Below are positions 21,747 through 30,162 of a stretch of 64,000 nt of DNA, in pieces. The stretch's first letter is position 1. Every line of letters begins with the position of its first letter. This stretch comes from Maribellus luteus (GTDB lineage: Bacteria; Bacteroidota; Bacteroidia; Bacteroidales; Prolixibacteraceae), in NCBI RefSeq assembly GCF_003576475.1, contig NZ_QWGR01000016.1, forward strand, positions 62,001 to 126,000, written 5' to 3'. The translations under genes were made by a program, and so were the position numbers. A model generated the notes under the pieces. The model was given only the letters and a program-made list of their open reading frames with translations, had not been told where the DNA came from and did no database searches.

Positions 21747-21870
21747 GGAATGAATTGATTATAGTAAAGTTCGGCAATCTCAATGTTAAATCCCAACCCG
21801 TCTTGCTAAATTATGTTAATTTAATAAGCTGAAATAAAGGTCGATAGTCAGTGTTTTCAATGCTTTTCGG

Positions 21871-23052
21871 CTAAACATATTCGATCTTCACTTTCTTAAA
21901 AAACTTGTGAATAAGGATCCGCACAATGCGTTTGATCACAAATTTGCGCAGCTCCAGCTCGATGGGTTGCTCCGGATCCTGGTGTGCCCAGTTAATGCGC
22001 GTACCCACAATAATATCGATACTGTCGTGCTGCAAGAGCAGCTTTACCACTTCTTCGGGAGGGGTGTCGCCAAGCCGTGTGTCGCTGTTGTAATTTTCCA
22101 GGATCTCTTCCACCTTTCCCAGTGTCAGGATTCCTTCGGTCACCATTTCAAAACCCTCCATTGTGGCGCTGGGCGGCAAGGTATCAATGTTTTTATTTCC
22201 GTGTTGAATTTCCACACTCAGGTTTAGTTCGCGGGCAATAATTTCGGCAGTGGTGCCTCCGCAAATGATTTTTTTTCCGTTAAAACCCTGCACTCTACCC
22301 ACAAAATCGTAGTCTTTTATCTTGTAAAACGGAGGCCCCGTTATCAGCATAAATTTACGGGGTTCGCGGAAATACATGACTCCGCAGGTAGTATCGTCTT
22401 TAACCGAAAAATCGTCGTTCAGGCTGGCCTGGTTGACAATCTTCCGGGCGAGTTTGGTGGCCGATATGCCGGGCATTCGGGTTACCTGGCTGATCACAAA
22501 ATCTTCCACCGAATCCATCCCCCATCCCAGGGGATAGCGCTGATCCCCCAGTCCCGATTGTGTAACACCGTCAGACATAAACAGGATGCGGTCTTCTTTG
22601 CGGGCCGTGAATTCGCGGCAAAGCAGGCGTTTCCCGGTATTTTCATCACCACGGATGTCAAGTTCGTACTCGCGTCCCTGCATCGAAATCCCGTTGCGGA
22701 TGATCAGCACCGGCGGGTTGTCGTAGTTTACAATCCTTACTTTCCCGTCGTCTTCCAACTCAATGATCGTAAACGTTGCATAGCTTTCCTTTTCAGTCCC
22801 TTTGGGAAGTGTTTCCATAATAATGCGGGCGGCAATCTCGGGTTTGGTGTGAAGTTGTGCATATTTCAGCGCCATGGTGGCGGTAAGCGTGGCCAGCACA
22901 CTGGCTTTAATCCCGTGCCCGATGCCATCACTCAAAACAAGAATGGTTCGCCCTTCTTCGCGGATGATGCTCGACTGAAAAACATCGCCGCAGGCGGTTT
23001 CGCCGCGTGGGCGCAATTGCTGCACATCTATTTCCACATGAAAATCAGGCAT
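21871..23052 (-). CDS. SpoIIE-type PP2C phosphatase of the hydrogenase locus
   Basis: This 393-residue serine/threonine phosphatase has its metal-binding residues in LSDGIGHG, FMSDGVTQSG and VKDDTTCG (residues about 1-215). The C-terminal half (about 215-393) is a separate domain with no name I recognise, and it begins near KFMLITGPPFYKI. I chose the start at 23052 (MPDFHVEID); it overlaps the upstream stop by 8 nt, so the two genes are translationally coupled. Such phosphatases usually act on phosphorylated anti-anti-sigma proteins in partner-switching pathways. None with a STAS fold is visible here, so the substrate is open. Confidence 0.87.
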   Translation of the reverse strand: MPDFHVEIDVQQLRPRGETACGDVFQSSIIREEGRTILVLSDGIGHGIKASVLATLTATMALKYAQLHTKPEIAARIIMETLPKGTEKESYATFTIIELEDDGKVRIVNYDNPPVLIIRNGISMQGREYELDIRGDENTGKRLLCREFTARKEDRILFMSDGVTQSGLGDQRYPLGWGMDSVEDFVISQVTRMPGISATKLARKIVNQASLNDDFSVKDDTTCGVMYFREPRKFMLITGPPFYKIKDYDFVGRVQGFNGKKIICGGTTAEIIARELNLSVEIQHGNKNIDTLPPSATMEGFEMVTEGILTLGKVEEILENYNSDTRLGDTPPEEVVKLLLQHDSIDIIVGTRINWAHQDPEQPIELELRKFVIKRIVRILIHKFFKKVKIEYV

Positions 23053-23977
23053 TGTCCTCGTCTCCATAGCGGTAGGTTTCAATAATTGAGTTCAGAAGTT
23101 CTTCAGTCTCGGCAGCGTTTTCGCCCAGTAAGAAGGCCACTTTTTGCACGGTTTCAATGCTTTTTTTGTTGATGCGGCGGGCGCGGTTGATGATTTCGTC
23201 CTGAACCAGCATCGGAGCCGACATATCGCGGAAAACCGCTCCAACCACATGGTTTTTGTACAAGGTAAGCACCGAAACATGCAGAAGCTTGTTGTGAAAC
23301 TTCAGGTCGCGCTCTACCTTTTCTTCGCCCGAAGTCAGCAGGTTCGAGATCATTTTGTACACTACCTCGGGAACCAGACCATGAACGTTGGCGCCTTTTA
23401 GCCCGGGAATGGTTTCGTACAGCTCGCTTGTTTCAGTTCCCATCAGCCGGGCAAAGCTTTCGTTCGAATCCACAATTTTCAGGTTCCGGTCTACCATTAC
23501 AATTCCCGATGAAATTTTGTGTATCATTTGCGAGGATACCTCCATCGATTCCTGTGCCTTTTCCAACCGTTGTTCGGTTTTTTTCAGCTCGGTAACATCG
23601 TTGATCGACCCTACAATGCCGATGATTTTGCCTTCGTTATCCCGAATGACGGCTTTGTTAATAATTACGTAATGTTTGCTTCCGTCGCTTTGTTTTACCA
23701 GCGTGTTGTACACCTGCACATCGGGGTTGCTGATCAGTTCCTTGTCCTGGTGTGAATACATATCGGCCATGTCTTTGGAATGAACTTCGTAAACCGATTT
23801 TCCGATGATATCGACCTTGGCTTTTCCCGTAAACTTTTCGTGCGCTGCGTTGCACATCTGGTACATACCATTGGTGTTTCGGTAGAAGATCGGTACCGGC
23901 AGGGCATCGATAATTTTCTGATGAATTTCCGGATCTTCAATGTTTCCGGCGAGGAAGGATTTTTTATCGTAAATCAT
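23045..23977 (-). CDS. PAS-domain sensor protein of the hydrogenase locus
   Basis: This protein has 310 residues from the ATG at 23977 (MIYDKKSFL). An in-frame ATG at 24031 would add 18 residues. It carries two PAS domains (about 15-135 and 150-260; ALPVPIFYRNTNGMYQMCN and GIVMVDRNLKIVDSNESFA) with a short coil between them, and a helical C-terminus. No kinase, cyclase or DNA-binding domain is present, so it must signal by protein contact, probably to the phosphatase translated from the overlapping gene. It is divergent from the hydrogenase operon. Confidence 0.82.
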   Translation of the reverse strand: MIYDKKSFLAGNIEDPEIHQKIIDALPVPIFYRNTNGMYQMCNAAHEKFTGKAKVDIIGKSVYEVHSKDMADMYSHQDKELISNPDVQVYNTLVKQSDGSKHYVIINKAVIRDNEGKIIGIVGSINDVTELKKTEQRLEKAQESMEVSSQMIHKISSGIVMVDRNLKIVDSNESFARLMGTETSELYETIPGLKGANVHGLVPEVVYKMISNLLTSGEEKVERDLKFHNKLLHVSVLTLYKNHVVGAVFRDMSAPMLVQDEIINRARRINKKSIETVQKVAFLLGENAAETEELLNSIIETYRYGDEDNA

Positions 23978-24111
23978 GGTTAGCGCTTGTCTGATTTTTT
24001 CCACTTGAAAATTACATATTTTGAAAAGCATTTGAAACTGTCTGTTGTTTTTAATGATTATAAATTCCGCGGGAAAGCCCTCAAATTCATCCTAATCATG
24101 TTGCCGGCGAT

Positions 24112-24119
24112 TATATTTG
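24112..24119 (+). promoter_or_regulatory. Probable -7 box of the hydrogenase operon in a divergent control region
   Basis: TATATTTG is a full match to TAnnTTTG and lies 38 nt before the GTG start at 24158. The -33 region is poor. The 24032-24157 stretch is the only space between the leftward PAS/phosphatase pair and the rightward operon, so regulators of both should bind here. Confidence 0.45.
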
Positions 24120-24157
24120 TAACTAAATCTATTGATTAATAAACCGATTACAGGCAG

Positions 24158-24502
24158 GTGAAACTTTCAGAAATAATTAGCTTAACAAACGCACGGTTGG
24201 TGGCCGGGAAAAACGTTGAATCAAACGATGTAACAAAGGCATTTAGTTCAGACCTGATGAGCGATGTTTTAACGCTCGACGAAGAACATATTTTGCTGAT
24301 TACCGGGCTGGCCAATGTGCAGCTTATCCGTACCGCCGAAATGGCGGATATTGAAGTGGTGTTGCTTTCGAGAAACAAACGCGCATCGCAGGAAATGATC
24401 GATCTGGCAAACGAAGTGGGGCTGGTATTGCTCGAAACTCCTTATTCCATATTCAGAGCCAGTGGAATATTGTATAGCAACGGCCTGCCTCCGGTGTACT
24501 GA
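24158..24502 (+). CDS. DRTGG-domain protein
   Basis: This 114-residue protein is made almost entirely of a DRTGG-type domain, the regulatory fold also found in phosphotransacetylases and some HPr kinases. Its start is a GTG. SSDLMSDVLTLDEEHILLI is the most family-like part, and it has a counterpart in VSDLLSDVMGNAGEGDVWI of the second DRTGG protein at 26293. The stop overlaps the region just before the next ATG (one base between them). The role is probably ligand or partner binding in the hydrogenase signalling set. Confidence 0.75.
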   Translation: MKLSEIISLTNARLVAGKNVESNDVTKAFSSDLMSDVLTLDEEHILLITGLANVQLIRTAEMADIEVVLLSRNKRASQEMIDLANEVGLVLLETPYSIFRASGILYSNGLPPVY

Positions 24503-24503
24503 T

Positions 24504-24914
24504 ATGAAGATGGAATTTGACATAGCAAGCGGCGATTTTAAAAAGGCCGGGCGAGCTTCGAGCCAGATCAAGAAAGTGCTCAAGCAGTTGCAGGTTGATC
24601 CGAAAATCATCAAACGCATTGTTGTGGCCATATACGAAGCTGAGGTGAACATAGTGGCACACTCGTTCGGCGGAAAATTAACGGCACACATTAACGGAAA
24701 TAGTATTGAAGTTACCCTGACTGACAATGGCCCCGGTATCAAAGATATTGAACAGGCCATGCAGGAAGGATTTTCAACCGCCAGCAAAGAAGTGCGCGAT
24801 ATGGGTTTTGGTGCCGGAATGGGCTTGCCCAACATTCGGAAAAATACTGATGAACTGAATGTAACCAGTGAATGGGGAGTGGGGACGACGGTTTGGTTCA
24901 GGAATCAGTTTTAG
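24504..24914 (+). CDS. Anti-sigma-like HATPase (RsbW type)
   Basis: The 136-residue protein is a stand-alone GHKL ATPase. The N-box is EAEVNIVAHS, the G1 box is LTDNGPGI and the G2 region is GFGAGMGLPNIRK. There is no dimerisation or receiver domain, as in the serine kinases RsbW and SpoIIAB. I chose the ATG at 24504, giving MKMEFDIASGDF. With the SpoIIE-type phosphatase encoded nearby it forms the kinase-phosphatase core of a partner-switching circuit. Confidence 0.85.
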   Translation: MKMEFDIASGDFKKAGRASSQIKKVLKQLQVDPKIIKRIVVAIYEAEVNIVAHSFGGKLTAHINGNSIEVTLTDNGPGIKDIEQAMQEGFSTASKEVRDMGFGAGMGLPNIRKNTDELNVTSEWGVGTTVWFRNQF

Positions 24915-24935
24915 AGTGAATGATAAAATTGCAGT

Positions 24936-26306
24936 ATGATGGAAACTGTTGAAAAATATCACGCGATAAAGGTCGATACCGAAAAATGCATGGGCTGCAC
25001 CCATTGCATGAAAACCTGTCCTACGGAGGCGATCCGTATCAGGGAAGGAGTGGCGAATATAAATCCGGACCGTTGTGTGGATTGCGGCAACTGTTTGCGG
25101 GTTTGCCCGGTAGATGCGTTTTACATGGACCACGACGCACTGGATCAACTGCAGAATTATAAATACCGCGTGGCTTTGTTCTCGTCTGTAATGATCGGAC
25201 AATTTCCGGAAGCATACAGCGAAGGGAGCATTTACGAAGCCTTGCTAAAGCTGGGCTTTACCCATATTTTTGAGGTGGAACAACCCATCCAGCTGCTGAT
25301 CGACAGTATTCGTGAGCAGGTGGATGCCGCCGAATCGAAACCATTGATTTCTTCTTTTTGCCCGGCCATTGTGCGTTTAATCCGGTACCGGTATCCGTCG
25401 CTGATCGACAACCTGGTTTTGGTGAATGCTCCGCACGACCTGGCGGCAGCCTATGCCCTGCAACTTTTAACCAAAGAAGGCGCGCGGCGGGAAGAGATCG
25501 GTATTTTCTACATTTCGCCCTGTTCGGCAAAAATGGCCGCCGTTAAACGTCCGTTGGGTGAGAAAGAATCGATTGTGGACGGACTAATCAACATGAACGA
25601 TCTCTACAGCCAGATCATGAAAGTGATCTCGAAAAAAGAAGAACAGGATACGTCGTGCTGCCGCGATCAACTTACTCACGACGGTATTGTGTGGAGCCTG
25701 CCACGTGGCGAAGCTCGTCATTTTAAGCGCAAATCGATGGCGGTGGACGGCATTCACAATGTGGTGAAGATTCTGGAACGCATGGAGAACGACGATATTC
25801 CCGAACTCGACTTCCTGGAATTGAAATCGTGTCACCAGGGATGTGCCGGCGGTATTCTGCTTACCGGTAACCGCTTCCTTACCGTGGAAAGACTCCAAAA
25901 GAGAGCCAAACGCTACCCGGTAACAAAGGACTGCCCGATTACCAATTGCAACGTTCAGGACTTAAAAGACAAACTGAAAATAAATCCGATTCAACCCGAC
26001 TATGTTTTTGCACTCGACAGCGACCGGATGAAAGCGCTGGAAAAACTGCAGAAAGTAGAGCGCATTTTGTGCCAGCTGCCGGGTATCGACTGCGCGGCCT
26101 GTGGCGCTCCCAATTGCCATGCTCTGGCCGAAGACATGGTGCAGGGAAAAGCCAAAATGTCGGATTGTATATTTCTTCAGAACAGGTATTTAAACGAAAA
26201 TAAAATCACACTAGCCAGGGCTACCAAAAATCTTGAAAAAGCCTGGGGTAAAAACAGATTTGATGCAGACTGTAATAAAAGAGGAGGTAGAAATGAAGGT
26301 TTCTGA
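24936..26306 (+). CDS. HsfB-like [FeFe]-hydrogenase-related iron-sulphur protein, probably non-catalytic
   Basis: This 456-residue protein begins with two [4Fe-4S] motifs (CMGCTHCMKTCP and CVDCGNCLRVCP). The middle (about 75-370) is the hydrogenase large-subunit domain, and the C-terminus carries a further four-cysteine iron-sulphur motif (DCAACGAPNCHAL then SDC). The three H-cluster loops read SSFCPA, SPCSAK and KSCHQGCAGG, against TSCCPAW, MPCVAK and MSCPGGCIGGGG in HydA at 30163. The four cysteines that hold the cubane are kept. The first Cys of TSCCP, used for proton transfer, is Phe, and loop 3 lacks its glycine tail. It probably senses redox state or hydrogen and does not make it. Confidence 0.8.
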   Translation: MMETVEKYHAIKVDTEKCMGCTHCMKTCPTEAIRIREGVANINPDRCVDCGNCLRVCPVDAFYMDHDALDQLQNYKYRVALFSSVMIGQFPEAYSEGSIYEALLKLGFTHIFEVEQPIQLLIDSIREQVDAAESKPLISSFCPAIVRLIRYRYPSLIDNLVLVNAPHDLAAAYALQLLTKEGARREEIGIFYISPCSAKMAAVKRPLGEKESIVDGLINMNDLYSQIMKVISKKEEQDTSCCRDQLTHDGIVWSLPRGEARHFKRKSMAVDGIHNVVKILERMENDDIPELDFLELKSCHQGCAGGILLTGNRFLTVERLQKRAKRYPVTKDCPITNCNVQDLKDKLKINPIQPDYVFALDSDRMKALEKLQKVERILCQLPGIDCAACGAPNCHALAEDMVQGKAKMSDCIFLQNRYLNENKITLARATKNLEKAWGKNRFDADCNKRGGRNEGF

Positions 26307-26628
26307 TTTAGTTGAAAAGTTCGGACTGAAAGTTTTTTCGGGTGAAGACGGATTAGACCGCGAAGTAACAGGTGGCTATGTTTCCGACCTGTTGAGCGAT
26401 GTGATGGGAAATGCAGGCGAGGGAGATGTTTGGATCACCCTGCAAACTCATCAGAATGTAATGGCCATTGCTTCGTTGAAAGACCTGGCCGCGGTGATTC
26501 TGGTAAAAGACCGCGAGCCGGAGGAAGACACGCTGGAACACAGCAACGACGAAAGTATTCCGATACTGGGAACCAACCGGCAAACGTTTGAAATAGCTGG
26601 TAAACTGTACAATGTTTTAAACCAGTAG
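26293..26628 (+). CDS. Second DRTGG-domain protein
   Basis: The protein has 111 residues, starting MKVSDLVEKFGLKV, and is again a bare DRTGG-like domain. The start at 26293 is preceded by aggagg at optimal distance, an unusually strong Shine-Dalgarno sequence for Bacteroidota. The gene overlaps the end of the HsfB-like gene by 14 nt. Having two DRTGG proteins around the HsfB-like gene suggests a complex or paired sensing. Confidence 0.78.
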   Translation: MKVSDLVEKFGLKVFSGEDGLDREVTGGYVSDLLSDVMGNAGEGDVWITLQTHQNVMAIASLKDLAAVILVKDREPEEDTLEHSNDESIPILGTNRQTFEIAGKLYNVLNQ

Positions 26629-26629
26629 A

Positions 26630-27370
26630 ATGCAGCAATTCCGGGCCGATTTACATATACACACTGTTTTGTCGCCCTGCGCCGATGTGGAAATGTCGCC
26701 TGCGAATATTGTGCAAAGATCAAAGGAATCCGGGCTTTCCATCATTGGAATTGCCGATCATAATTCAACCCGGAATGCCTGGCTGGTAAAGGAACTGGCA
26801 CAAAAAGAAGGAATATTTGTACTTACCGGTGCCGAAGTAACCACCAAAGAGGAAGTTCATTGTCTGGCTTTTTTTGAAACCCAAACGGAACTCCTCCTGT
26901 TTCAGGCTTACCTCGAAGAAAACATCGGGAAAATCCCAAACAAAGACGGGCACTTTGGCTACCAGCCGGTGGTGGATGCCGATGAAAACATCCTGGAAAT
27001 GGTGCCTTATTACCTGACTTCGGCCCTGAACAAAGGAATTTCCAACGTTCAAAAAAAAGTAGATGAACTAAACGGAATCTTTATTCCGGCACATGTTAAC
27101 CGGCCGCTGAACGGCTTGTTTTCCCAACTCGGATTTTTGCCCCCCCGGTTGCGTTTTGATGCGCTTGAAGTTACCGGCCAAACAAAACCCGCGCACATTC
27201 GTGAGCGATACAACATTGGCAAAGAAGTTTCGCTGGTGTATGATTCCGATGCCCATTTTCCGGAAGATATCGGGCGAAGTTTTTCTTCTTTTTACCTGGA
27301 GGAAGTAAGTTTCAGCGAAATTAAAATGGCGCTTAACCGGCAAAACAACCGCTATGTAGAAGCATTATGA
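26630..27370 (+). CDS. PHP-domain phosphoesterase
   Basis: This 246-residue protein has a PHP fold. The metal ligands are visible in ADLHIHTVLSPCADV, GIADHNST, and SLVYDSDAHFPEDIG near the end. Enzymes of this superfamily hydrolyse phosphate esters or nucleotides. Its overlap with the following ATPase gene (4 nt) and its place in the operon tie it to hydrogenase control. The substrate is unknown. Confidence 0.85.
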   Translation: MQQFRADLHIHTVLSPCADVEMSPANIVQRSKESGLSIIGIADHNSTRNAWLVKELAQKEGIFVLTGAEVTTKEEVHCLAFFETQTELLLFQAYLEENIGKIPNKDGHFGYQPVVDADENILEMVPYYLTSALNKGISNVQKKVDELNGIFIPAHVNRPLNGLFSQLGFLPPRLRFDALEVTGQTKPAHIRERYNIGKEVSLVYDSDAHFPEDIGRSFSSFYLEEVSFSEIKMALNRQNNRYVEAL

Positions 27371-27912
27371 GAACACTTTCGGAACACATATTAGACATTG
27401 TTCAGAATTCGGTAAGTGCGGGGGCAACCTTGATTGAAATCATAGTTGTTGAAAACAAAAAAAAGGACATTTGTTCGTTGACTATCAACGACAATGGTTG
27501 CGGGATGGATGCCGAAACGCTCAGCCGTGCAACCGATCCGTTCTTTACATCGCGGAAAACCCGAAAGGTGGGCCTCGGCTTGCCTTTGCTGAAACAAAAT
27601 GCAGAAGCTGCCGGAGGATCTTTCAAACTGGAATCTCAGCCGGGAAAAGGAACCCGACTGGAGGCTGTTTTTCAGCTGTCGAACTTCGACAGACCGCCGC
27701 TGGGAGATATCTGGAATACCTTGTACCTGATGGTTCTGAGTTATGACAAAGGAGAGCTGATTTACTCGCATCAGACTGAAAAAGGCACATTCAGTTTCAG
27801 TTTTAATGAACTAAAAGAAATTGTGGGAGATGTTTCCTTTCAACAAAAGGAAATACGGGAAGGAGTAATTGAATACATAAAAACCAACCTCAGCGATATT
27901 GAGGCAAGATAA
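27367..27912 (+). CDS. HATPase-domain protein with C-terminal extension
   Basis: This 181-residue GHKL ATPase has HILDIVQNSV (N-box), INDNGCGMD (G1) and KVGLGLPLLKQ (G2). The region from about residue 105 onward is an extra domain without a name. It has no phospho-accepting His. It is the second kinase-like ATPase in the locus, and a similar gene sits next to NuoE/NuoF/HydA genes in Clostridia, as I recall. Confidence 0.82.
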   Translation: MRTLSEHILDIVQNSVSAGATLIEIIVVENKKKDICSLTINDNGCGMDAETLSRATDPFFTSRKTRKVGLGLPLLKQNAEAAGGSFKLESQPGKGTRLEAVFQLSNFDRPPLGDIWNTLYLMVLSYDKGELIYSHQTEKGTFSFSFNELKEIVGDVSFQQKEIREGVIEYIKTNLSDIEAR

Positions 27913-27939
27913 GAGAACACAAATTAAAAAAAAATCAAT

Positions 27940-28335
27940 ATGGGAAAAATCAAATCACTGGCCGACCTCCGCAAAATGAAAGAAGAGGTGCAGACAAAAA
28001 TAAAACTTCGGGAAACCAGTAACCATCCCGAGCAGGTGGTACAGGTAAAAGTGGGAATGGCAACATGTGGCATTGCGTCCGGAGCAAAAGAAACGATGAA
28101 ATTCTTTATTGAAGAACTGGAACAGGAAGCCATTGATGCTGTTGTTACCCAAACCGGCTGTATGGGCTATTGTTACGCAGAACCTACGGTTGAAGTAACG
28201 CTTCCGAAAAAAGACCCGGTGGTATTTGGCCACGTGGACAAGGAAAAGGTGCACGAGATCATCAATAGTTACATCAAACGAGGTGAACTGATAGACGGTA
28301 TTATCCCGGTAAATTTTAAAACCATTGACGATTAA
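27940..28335 (+). CDS. Thioredoxin-like [2Fe-2S] ferredoxin-domain protein
   Basis: This 131-residue protein lies directly upstream of hydB. It has the layout of thioredoxin-like [2Fe-2S] ferredoxins: MATCGIASGA early and TGCMGYCYAEP later, followed by VVFGHVDKEKVHEII. Only three cysteines are present (about 43, 74 and 78). The N-terminal domain of HydB has four at the equivalent sites (ICGGTGC and TGCFGFC). Either another residue completes the cluster or it is labile. It may be an extra electron-transfer or assembly subunit of the hydrogenase. Confidence 0.78.
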   Translation: MGKIKSLADLRKMKEEVQTKIKLRETSNHPEQVVQVKVGMATCGIASGAKETMKFFIEELEQEAIDAVVTQTGCMGYCYAEPTVEVTLPKKDPVVFGHVDKEKVHEIINSYIKRGELIDGIIPVNFKTIDD

Positions 28336-28352
28336 AACTATACAATCTAACT

Positions 28353-30146
28353 ATGACCGATTACAAAATGCATTTGCTGATCTGTGGTGGTACCGGATGT
28401 AAAGCCTCGGAAAGCGATGAGATAAAGAACAGACTAAATCAGTTTATTGAGAAACACGGACTGGAAGACGACGTGCAGGTGGTGATGACCGGTTGCTTTG
28501 GTTTTTGTGAAAAGGGTCCGATCGTAAAAGTGCTGCCCGATAATACCTTCTATGTCCAGGTAAAACCTTCGGATGCGGAAGAGATCATTAAAGAGCACGT
28601 GGTAAAAGGACGTCCTGTTCCACGTTTGCTGTATACCGATCCGAAATCGGAAAAACACGTCAGCGATTCGAAGGGCATGGATTTCTACAAAAAGCAGATC
28701 CGTGTTGCCCTGCGGAATTGTGGCTTTATCAACCCGGAGAACATCGACGAGTGTATTGCCCGCGATGGCTACCAGGCCTTGGGAAAGTGCCTGACCGAGA
28801 TGACGCCCGAGGAAGCGATAAAGGAGGTGAAAGACTCCGGGCTTCGCGGACGTGGCGGCGGTGGTTTTCCTACCGGTTTGAAATGGGAAATTACCCGAAA
28901 CGTTGAGAACGATCAGAAATACGTGGTTTGTAATGCCGACGAGGGAGACCCCGGCGCGTTTATGGACCGCTCGATTCTGGAAGGAGACCCGCATTCGGTG
29001 ATTGAAGCCATGGCCATTTGTGGCTACTGCATCGGTGCCGATACCGGGCTGGTTTACATCCGGGCCGAATACCCGCTGGCGATCCAGCGTTTGAAAGTCG
29101 CCATCCGCCAGGCAGAAGAATACGGCCTGCTGGGAGAAGATATTCTGGGAACCGGCTTTAATTTCAGGATTGAATTGCGGTACGGAGCCGGAGCTTTTGT
29201 TTGCGGCGAAGAAACGGCGCTGATCCATTCGATGGAAGGACTGCGCGGAGAACCTACTTTTAAACCGCCATTCCCTTCGGTGTCAGGTTATATGGGGAAA
29301 CCCACCAACGTTAACAACGTGGAAACGCTGGCCAACATCCCGGTTATCATTAACAAGGGAGCCGCTTGGTTTAGCAGCATTGGCACCGAAAAATCAAAAG
29401 GAACAAAGGTTTTTGCACTCGCAGGTAAAATCAATAATGTGGGGCTGATCGAAGTTCCGATGGGAACAACGCTTCGCGAGGTTATTTACGATATTGGCGG
29501 CGGAATTAAAGACGGAAAAGAATTCAAGGCCGTTCAAACCGGTGGCCCGTCAGGAGGATGTTTGACCAAAGAACACCTGGATATTCCGATTGATTACGAC
29601 AACCTGCTGGCTGTTGGATCGATGATGGGATCAGGCGGTATGATTGTGATGGACGAAGACGATTGCATGGTTTCCATTGCCAAATTCTACCTCGATTTTA
29701 CACTGGAAGAATCCTGCGGAAAATGTACGCCCTGCCGTGTCGGGAACAAGCGTCTGTACGAAATTCTGGATAAAATCACCCAGGGAAAAGGCGAGGCAGA
29801 AGACATCGAAAGACTGAAAGAACTAAGTTTTGTGATCAAAGACACCGCTTTGTGTGGTTTGGGACAAACGTCGCCCAACCCGGTCCTTTCCACTATCAGC
29901 AATTTTGAAAATGAATACCTGGCGCACGTGGTAGACGGTAAGTGCCCGGCGGGCCAGTGTAAATCGTTGTTGCGTTACGATATTCTGGAAGAAATGTGTA
30001 CGGGTTGTACGTTGTGTTTCCGCAACTGCCCGGTAGGTGCCATTACCGGCGAGCGCCGGCAGCCGCACTACATTGATCAGTCGCTGTGTATTAAATGTGG
30101 TGTTTGTTACGAAAAGTGCAAGTTTAACGCAGTCATTCTAACTTAA
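28353..30146 (+). CDS. hydB: NADH-linked [FeFe]-hydrogenase, beta subunit (NuoF-like)
   Basis: This 597-residue flavoprotein subunit binds NAD(H) and FMN. Residues 1-110 form a thioredoxin-like [2Fe-2S] domain (four Cys). Then comes the NuoF core with GRGGGGFPTGLKWE (nucleotide site), VCGEETALIHSMEG and ESCGKCTPCRVG (cluster). The C-terminus has two [4Fe-4S] motifs, CTGCTLCFRNCP and CIKCGVCYEKC. This arrangement is that of HydB in electron-bifurcating HydABC enzymes, which couple NADH and reduced ferredoxin to H2 formation or the reverse. It is 17 nt after the [2Fe-2S] gene and 16 nt before hydA. Confidence 0.93.
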   Translation: MTDYKMHLLICGGTGCKASESDEIKNRLNQFIEKHGLEDDVQVVMTGCFGFCEKGPIVKVLPDNTFYVQVKPSDAEEIIKEHVVKGRPVPRLLYTDPKSEKHVSDSKGMDFYKKQIRVALRNCGFINPENIDECIARDGYQALGKCLTEMTPEEAIKEVKDSGLRGRGGGGFPTGLKWEITRNVENDQKYVVCNADEGDPGAFMDRSILEGDPHSVIEAMAICGYCIGADTGLVYIRAEYPLAIQRLKVAIRQAEEYGLLGEDILGTGFNFRIELRYGAGAFVCGEETALIHSMEGLRGEPTFKPPFPSVSGYMGKPTNVNNVETLANIPVIINKGAAWFSSIGTEKSKGTKVFALAGKINNVGLIEVPMGTTLREVIYDIGGGIKDGKEFKAVQTGGPSGGCLTKEHLDIPIDYDNLLAVGSMMGSGGMIVMDEDDCMVSIAKFYLDFTLEESCGKCTPCRVGNKRLYEILDKITQGKGEAEDIERLKELSFVIKDTALCGLGQTSPNPVLSTISNFENEYLAHVVDGKCPAGQCKSLLRYDILEEMCTGCTLCFRNCPVGAITGERRQPHYIDQSLCIKCGVCYEKCKFNAVILT

Positions 30147-30162
30147 TCAGGAGCTAAACAAT

